From an uncultured Oleiphilus sp. (lineage in GTDB: Bacteria; Pseudomonadota; Gammaproteobacteria; Pseudomonadales; Oleiphilaceae): 64,000 nt of DNA. A program made the translations under genes and the position numbers. Of this stretch, positions 59,357-64,000 are shown piece after piece. A model generated the notes under the pieces. It saw only the letters and a program-made list of their open reading frames with translations. It ran no database searches and was not told the origin of the DNA. The stretch's first letter is position 1; every line of letters begins with the position of its first letter. The stretch covers positions 21,019 to 85,018 of the forward strand of contig CAJWAD010000003.1 in assembly GCA_913020245.1 (NCBI GenBank), in the 5' to 3' direction.

Positions 59357-60589
59357 ATGGGCAGCTGTTTTTATCTATACTTGTTTTCATTGTTAGTAAT
59401 CGCTCACAGTGGCAGTGTTGGTGCGGATATCGACCTCGACCTTGCCGCTGAATTCCGTTATTTTCCGAATGAAGGCTTATTTGGGCAGACACGGTTTCAG
59501 CCATCATTGAGTGGACAGGCGGAATACGTTGAGTCTTTCACTAATAACGATGTTGAATTTATAGTCTTTGGACGGGTTGATAAAGAGGACAAAGAGCGTT
59601 CGCATGCGGATGTGCGCGAGGCTGCTTGGACGCATTTCGGAGAAGAGTGGGAAATTAAAGTCGGCATTTCCAAAGTGTTCTGGGGCGTCGCAGAGTCTGC
59701 GCACTTTGTTGATGTCATCAATCAGAATGATGCGCTTGAAGGGATCGATGGCGAGGAAAAATTAGGACAACCTTTAACCAAGCTTTCTTTTGAAAAGAGC
59801 TGGGGGACGGTCGATTTTTTTTGGATGCCGTATTTTAGAGAGCGCAGTTTTGTCGGGCCTGACGGTCGCCTGGGTTTGCCCTTAGCAGTGGATGTGGACA
59901 ATGCCCAATATGAATCAAGCCAAGAGCAGTGGCATGATGATTTTGCTTTTCGTTATTCCCACTATATCGGTGACTTTGATTTTGCAGTTTCACATTTTAG
60001 TGGGACGGGTCGCGAACCAATCTTGGCGTTTAATAACGATTTTTCAGCGCCAAAGCTTTTGCCAATTTATGAAGTTGTTGATCAAACAGGGCTTGAATTG
60101 CAGTATCTCTTCGAGGAGTGGATTTTTAAATTCGAAGGCATCACCAATTCTGGAATGTTGCGTCGGTATTCTGCTGCTGTGGCGGGTTTTGAATTCACTC
60201 AAGTTGGCGTCTTTGAATCACAGGCGGATTTAGGATGGTTGTTTGAGTATTTATATGATGACCGTCGTAATTATCCTATTACTTTATTCGAACGTGACGT
60301 TTTTGCAGGCTGGCGTTATGCCTTTAATGACGCGGATTCTTCAGAGGTGTTAGTTGGCATTATTTACGATACAAAGTCGCATGAGCGGATGTTTTCAATC
60401 GAAGCCAGCCAGCGTATCGCTGAGGACATAACTTTAAATATAGAAGCTAGGGTTTTTAGTGGCGCGACTAAGTTGAGTGATCAGTTGCCCGATATTTTAG
60501 ATACGCTGGCCAGACCAGATATTTACGGAAAATCTAGTTATCTGCAAGATGAAGACTACCTACAGCTTGAATTTGTTAAGTATTTCTAG
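59357..60589 (+). CDS. Putative outer-membrane beta-barrel protein
   Basis: 410 residues from ATG 59357: signal peptide (YLYLFSLLVIAHSGSVGA, about 5-23), then alternating strands of polar and hydrophobic residues, and a C-terminal phenylalanine (LEFVKYF) as in outer-membrane proteins. The segment DVREAAWTHF followed by KVGISKVFWG resembles a conserved strand in porin-like families such as DUF1302, but I cannot confirm membership. It is divergent from lexA. A longer frame to 59246 is unlikely to be translated because it precedes the signal peptide. Substrate unknown. Confidence 0.75.
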   Translation: MGSCFYLYLFSLLVIAHSGSVGADIDLDLAAEFRYFPNEGLFGQTRFQPSLSGQAEYVESFTNNDVEFIVFGRVDKEDKERSHADVREAAWTHFGEEWEIKVGISKVFWGVAESAHFVDVINQNDALEGIDGEEKLGQPLTKLSFEKSWGTVDFFWMPYFRERSFVGPDGRLGLPLAVDVDNAQYESSQEQWHDDFAFRYSHYIGDFDFAVSHFSGTGREPILAFNNDFSAPKLLPIYEVVDQTGLELQYLFEEWIFKFEGITNSGMLRRYSAAVAGFEFTQVGVFESQADLGWLFEYLYDDRRNYPITLFERDVFAGWRYAFNDADSSEVLVGIIYDTKSHERMFSIEASQRIAEDITLNIEARVFSGATKLSDQLPDILDTLARPDIYGKSSYLQDEDYLQLEFVKYF

Positions 60590-60727
60590 CCTGAAGCGTT
60601 CAGACCTTCCTTGCATTAGTAAACTCATTTAAACTCGATAGTCTTGGTCAGGTGCTGGCTTTCCATTTGTTGTTTTCGCGAATAATCAAGGGACTCATGA
60701 CCCGGAAGTGCTCGCTAGGGGAATAAT

Positions 60728-61366
60728 TTGATTCGAGTTTTAGTAGTGGACGACCATGACCTCATTCGAGCGGGTATTACCCGTATGTTGCAGGATCATC
60801 CTGATATCGATGTGATCGGTGAAGCGGACAGTGGCGAGCAAGCAATAGAATCGACACGTCGCATGTTACCGGATGTGGTGTTGATGGATATGAAAATGCC
60901 GGGTATTGGTGGGATGGAAGCGACTCGGCGTATTTTACAAAGTGCAGACGGCGTAAAGGTTGTCATTGTGTCAGCGATGACAGAAAACTCTGCGGCTTCA
61001 CGCATATTGCAAGAGGGCGCGGCGGCCTATGTATCCAAAAATAGTCATATCAGTGAGATAATCAATGCCATTAACAAAGTGCATCGTGGGCAGCGTTATG
61101 TAAGCTCCGATGTGGCACAAAGTATGGCGTTAGATGAGCAAAATTCTGGGCCATTCGACACTCTCTCTTCACGTGAAATGCAAATTGCGACCATGATTAT
61201 CGAATGCCAAAAAGTGCAAGACATTTCCGATGCGCTTTGTTTGAGTCCTAAGACAGTTAATTCGTACCGGTATCGAATTTTTGAAAAGCTGGGTATTAGT
61301 AGTGACGTAGAATTAACACTGCATGCTGTTAAGCATGGTGTGCTTGAAGTCGATGGACCAAAGTAA
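60728..61366 (+). CDS. gacA: GacA/UvrY response regulator
   Basis: 212 residues: receiver domain with D8, D9, phospho-acceptor D54 in LMDMKMPG and the conserved K in YVSKNSH, followed by a LuxR-type HTH (about 140-205, SSREMQIATMII ... LSPKTVNSYRYRIFEKL). With GacS it switches on small RNAs that sequester RsmA/CsrA. The start is TTG at 60728, with AGGGGA 6 bases upstream; no other start gives the conserved MIRVLVVDDHDL. uvrC begins inside its last codons. Confidence 0.95.
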   Translation: MIRVLVVDDHDLIRAGITRMLQDHPDIDVIGEADSGEQAIESTRRMLPDVVLMDMKMPGIGGMEATRRILQSADGVKVVIVSAMTENSAASRILQEGAAAYVSKNSHISEIINAINKVHRGQRYVSSDVAQSMALDEQNSGPFDTLSSREMQIATMIIECQKVQDISDALCLSPKTVNSYRYRIFEKLGISSDVELTLHAVKHGVLEVDGPK

Positions 61367-63221
61367 GTCATCCAAGCCGCCTGCCAGCACATTTGATGCG
61401 ACGAGTTTCTTAAAGAATCTGTCTCAGGCACCCGGCGTTTATCGAATGTTTGGTGCCGAGGCAAATATTCTATATGTCGGCAAGGCTAAGAATTTAAAAA
61501 AACGCGTAGCCTCTTATTTTTCAAAACAAAACCAAGCACTGAAAACTCGCTCGCTTGTCTCGAAAATCGCAGAAATAGAGGTGACCATAACCGGTAGTGA
61601 AACCGAAGCGCTGATTCTAGAACAGAATCTAATTAAAAGCTTAAAACCGCCATACAACATTTTGTTGCGTGATGATAAATCTTACCCTTACGTATATTTA
61701 GCGAATGACAAAGCGTTTCCCTCGCTTAGCTTAAAACGCGTGCGAAAAAAAGGAAAAGTAGGGCAGTATTTTGGACCGTTCCCCAGTGCACAATCGGTAA
61801 AAGAAAGTCTTTCTTTATTAGAGAAGATTTTCAAAGTTCGGCAGTGTGAAGAAAGTTTCTATAAAAATCGCACCAGACCCTGTTTGCAGTATCAAATTAA
61901 ACGCTGTAAAGCGCCCTGCGTCGGCCTAGTGTCACAGGAAGAGTATCAAAAAGATGTCGATCATGTTGTGCTATTTTTGCAGGGTAAAAATCCCGAGCTG
62001 ATTCGAGGGTTAATCGCCGATATGGAAGTGGCTTCGCAAGCGCTGGCTTTTGAGAAGGCGGCGGAATTACGTGATCAGATAAAGCATTTGCGGCACGTAC
62101 AAGAGAGTCAGAGCGTTGAGTTCGGTGATTTAGATGCAGATGTGGTTGCAATGAGTGAAGGGCCAGGGATTGGTGTTTTCTCTATGGTTTTTGTACGTAA
62201 AGGGCGTATTCTAGGGCACAAAAATTATTTCCCAAAACTGCCGTTGGAGCTTGACGCGAGCGAGCGTTTAACGGCTTTTGTCGAGCAATACTACATAGGG
62301 CATGGCGGTACGCAAGATTTTCCAGCTGAAGTTATTTTACCGGAAGAAATGCTAGACGATGGGCTGCTGAGCGAGGCGCTGTATGAACTTGAGGGCAAGC
62401 GTATACGGTTTGCAACGAAGGTAAAGACGGTTAGAGCGCAATGGCAGAAGTTAGCGAAGACGAATGCCGACAATGCGTTAAAAACCTACCTTACGAATAA
62501 GGAAAATATTTTTCACCGTGCGGATGCGCTGCGCAGTATTTTAGGGTTTTCAGACGTACCGAAGCGCATAGAGTGTTTCGACATAAGTCATAGTTCGGGT
62601 GAGAAAACCGTTGCTTCATGTGTTGTTTTTAATGACCAAGGCCCATTAAAATCAGATTATCGTACGTTCAATATTGAAGGTATAACTGGTGGTGACGATT
62701 ACGCCGCTATGCGTCAAGTATTGCAACGACGGTATAGAAATTTAAAGTCAGCGCCCGAAAAACGTCCAGATGTTGTGATCATAGATGGAGGCAAAGGCCA
62801 ATTAAGTATGGCGCGGGCGGTGTTGGAAGAGTTAGACCTGCAAGATTTGTATTTACTTGGGGTGGCAAAAGGCGTTACACGAAAACCTGGGTTTGAAACC
62901 TTATTGATTCCAGATGGGCAGAGCGGGTTTAACACGTTACAATGCGGATCTGATGACCCGGGTTTACACTTAATTCAACAAATTCGCGACGAAGCGCATC
63001 GTTTTGCAATTACGGGTCATCGAAAGCGTCGAGACAAAAGCCGCAGACAATCTTTGCTTGAGGGCATAGAAGGTGTAGGTCCTACGAGGCGGCGTGCGTT
63101 AATAAAATATTTTGGCAGTGTACAGGGCATTAAAACCGCCTCTGTAGATGAAATCGCTAAGGTCGGTGGTATTAGCCTGGTTTTAGCTGAACACATATAC
63201 CTCAGTCTGCATGATGGTTGA
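61353..63221 (+). CDS. uvrC: UvrABC system protein C
   Basis: 622 residues from ATG 61353: GIY-YIG nuclease (about 15-95, APGVYRMFG, ILYVGKAKNLKKRV), UVR motif (about 205-240), RNase H-like endonuclease (FDISHSSGEKTVASCVVF, VVIIDGGKGQL) and helix-hairpin-helix (LEGIEGVGPTRRRALIKYFGSV). It makes both incisions in nucleotide excision repair. The start overlaps gacA by 14 bases, as in many gammaproteobacteria. Upstream in-frame ATGs lie within gacA and are not preferred. Confidence 0.97.
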   Translation: MDQSKSSKPPASTFDATSFLKNLSQAPGVYRMFGAEANILYVGKAKNLKKRVASYFSKQNQALKTRSLVSKIAEIEVTITGSETEALILEQNLIKSLKPPYNILLRDDKSYPYVYLANDKAFPSLSLKRVRKKGKVGQYFGPFPSAQSVKESLSLLEKIFKVRQCEESFYKNRTRPCLQYQIKRCKAPCVGLVSQEEYQKDVDHVVLFLQGKNPELIRGLIADMEVASQALAFEKAAELRDQIKHLRHVQESQSVEFGDLDADVVAMSEGPGIGVFSMVFVRKGRILGHKNYFPKLPLELDASERLTAFVEQYYIGHGGTQDFPAEVILPEEMLDDGLLSEALYELEGKRIRFATKVKTVRAQWQKLAKTNADNALKTYLTNKENIFHRADALRSILGFSDVPKRIECFDISHSSGEKTVASCVVFNDQGPLKSDYRTFNIEGITGGDDYAAMRQVLQRRYRNLKSAPEKRPDVVIIDGGKGQLSMARAVLEELDLQDLYLLGVAKGVTRKPGFETLLIPDGQSGFNTLQCGSDDPGLHLIQQIRDEAHRFAITGHRKRRDKSRRQSLLEGIEGVGPTRRRALIKYFGSVQGIKTASVDEIAKVGGISLVLAEHIYLSLHDG

Positions 63222-63250
63222 GCCCATTGCGCCTGAGTTAGAGCATTAAG

Positions 63251-63799
63251 ATGAATTTACCGAACATTCTTACCCTGTCCCGAATTCTCATGATTCCTGT
63301 TTTTGTTTTGGTATTTTATCTGCCAGTGGAATGGAATTATTATGCCTGTGCCGCGGTTTTTTGGGTTGCCTGCGTAACCGACTGGTTTGACGGCTATCTC
63401 GCGAGAAAGTGGGACCAAATGACACCATTTGGTGCGTTTCTAGACCCGGTAGCAGATAAGTTAATGGTGACTATATCATTGGCGGTGGTGATTGAAGAAT
63501 ACAGCGTGTGGTGGATAACGATCCCCGCCATTATTATTGTCGGCCGCGAAATAGTCGTATCGGCATTGCGTGAATGGATGGCGCAAAAAGGCAAGCAAGA
63601 ATCTGTCAAAGTTGGCAACATAGGTAAAGTGAAGACGATGGCGCAAATGAGCGCTATTTTCTTCCTACTGGTTGGGGCAAAAATTGACGTTTCTTTCTGG
63701 TTTGGTTACGGATTGATCGTTTTTGCGGCCGCGCTTACCCTCTGGTCAATGGTACAATATTTGGCTGCATCATGGGGTGCGCTTTTTACAGATGAATAA
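63251..63799 (+). CDS. pgsA: CDP-diacylglycerol--glycerol-3-phosphate 3-phosphatidyltransferase
   Basis: 182 residues, about five membrane helices, with the CDP-alcohol phosphotransferase motif D-G-x2-A-R-x8-G-x3-D-x3-D in DWFDGYLARKW and GAFLDPVADK. It makes phosphatidylglycerophosphate at the inner membrane, the first step to phosphatidylglycerol and cardiolipin. It follows uvrC by 29 bases and precedes tRNA-Gly, the standard order. Confidence 0.96.
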   Translation: MNLPNILTLSRILMIPVFVLVFYLPVEWNYYACAAVFWVACVTDWFDGYLARKWDQMTPFGAFLDPVADKLMVTISLAVVIEEYSVWWITIPAIIIVGREIVVSALREWMAQKGKQESVKVGNIGKVKTMAQMSAIFFLLVGAKIDVSFWFGYGLIVFAAALTLWSMVQYLAASWGALFTDE

Positions 63800-63824
63800 A
63801 ATAGACTAATCTCTATTTCCTTGC

Positions 63825-63852
63825 TTGACTCCTGCAGCTTATTCGTTAATAT
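63825..63852 (+). promoter_or_regulatory. Promoter of tRNA-Gly
   Basis: TTGACT (63825-63830) and TAATAT (63847-63852) are spaced by 16 bases, followed by a GC-rich GCGCC discriminator typical of stable-RNA promoters. Start is expected near 63859. Confidence 0.75.
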
Positions 63853-63923
63853 ATGCGCCTCTTTTGGGCACGAGCAGTCAACGCGCCGACTTGTGCCAAC
63901 AAGCAAAAGAGCAAAGGTTTTAT

Positions 63924-63999
<76 letters not shown>

Positions 64000-64000
64000 A

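Noticed and set aside
60590..60727. CTGAA-gcg-TTCAG hairpin after the barrel gene as a terminator
   Set aside because: Five-base stem with a three-base loop and no T run.

Overview
The window is a stretch of ordinary chromosome from a gammaproteobacterium, most likely of the Pseudomonadales type in the broad sense, including marine Cellvibrio-like lineages. The reasons are a FimX orthologue with its PilZ neighbour, the gacA-uvrC-pgsA-tRNA-Gly order, lexA-sulA beside the small genes that accompany it in pseudomonads, the psd-rhdA-...-rsgA/orn order, and families typical of this group (DUF1285, DUF2835, DUF3080, DUF3135, DUF6586). Base composition is moderate and even throughout. I see no prophage, insertion sequence, integron, CRISPR array or resistance island. 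Genus-level placement is not possible by eye.

Layout. 1-3.1 kb: end of a sixA-like phosphatase, a class V aminotransferase, a radical SAM protein and a DUF1285 protein. 3.2-7.1 kb: fimX and a PilZ-domain protein, a c-di-GMP module for polar type IV pilus control. 7.3-11.1 kb: the EF-P lysylation system (epmB divergent from efp-epmA) and a DUF3080 lipoprotein. 11.1-16.4 kb: psd, rhdA, an HDOD-GAF protein and rsgA on the minus strand, then orn. 16.4-19.9 kb: a crotonase, mpl, ubiX and a DUF815 ATPase. 19.9-22.9 kb: an SDR-like protein and a second-type EF-G closed by a 38-bp palindromic terminator. 23-26.6 kb: serine hydrolase, patatin, LpxL-type acyltransferase and DUF3135. 26.9-34 kb: HNH protein, rnr-rlmB, and a minus-strand proS-lytic transglycosylase-DUF2835-unknown run. 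34-38.7 kb: thioesterase, membrane diguanylate cyclase, CitE-like lyase, J-domain membrane protein, xseA. 38.8-46.3 kb: guaB, guaA, tadA, galE, a HIT protein, an unusual GT-A-like protein and an overlapping hydrolase. 46.3-53.9 kb: an OYE-family reductase, a tandem hot-dog thioesterase, an MRJP-like propeller, htpG with a sigma32-type promoter, a GT2 and azlCD. 53.9-57 kb: a GT4, a PAS-GGDEF cyclase and a REC-CheC protein. 57-59.3 kb: DUF6586, a small conserved protein, and lexA-sulA under a clear SOS box. 59.3-64 kb: an outer-membrane barrel, gacA (TTG start), uvrC, pgsA and tRNA-Gly(GCC).

Themes. Cyclic-di-GMP and surface signalling recur: a FimX with degenerate catalytic motifs, a PilZ receptor, two diguanylate cyclases with intact active and inhibitory sites, a REC-CheC regulator and GacA. 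The rest is mainly translation, RNA processing, purine synthesis, envelope lipid and peptidoglycan metabolism, and DNA repair. I did not find a clearly new large system. The most promising leads are a PilZ domain that seems to be split by an acidic insert, the galE-HIT-GT-hydrolase cluster, the structured leader of the tRNA-Gly transcript, the folded element downstream of htpG, and an uncharacterised outer-membrane barrel divergent from lexA.
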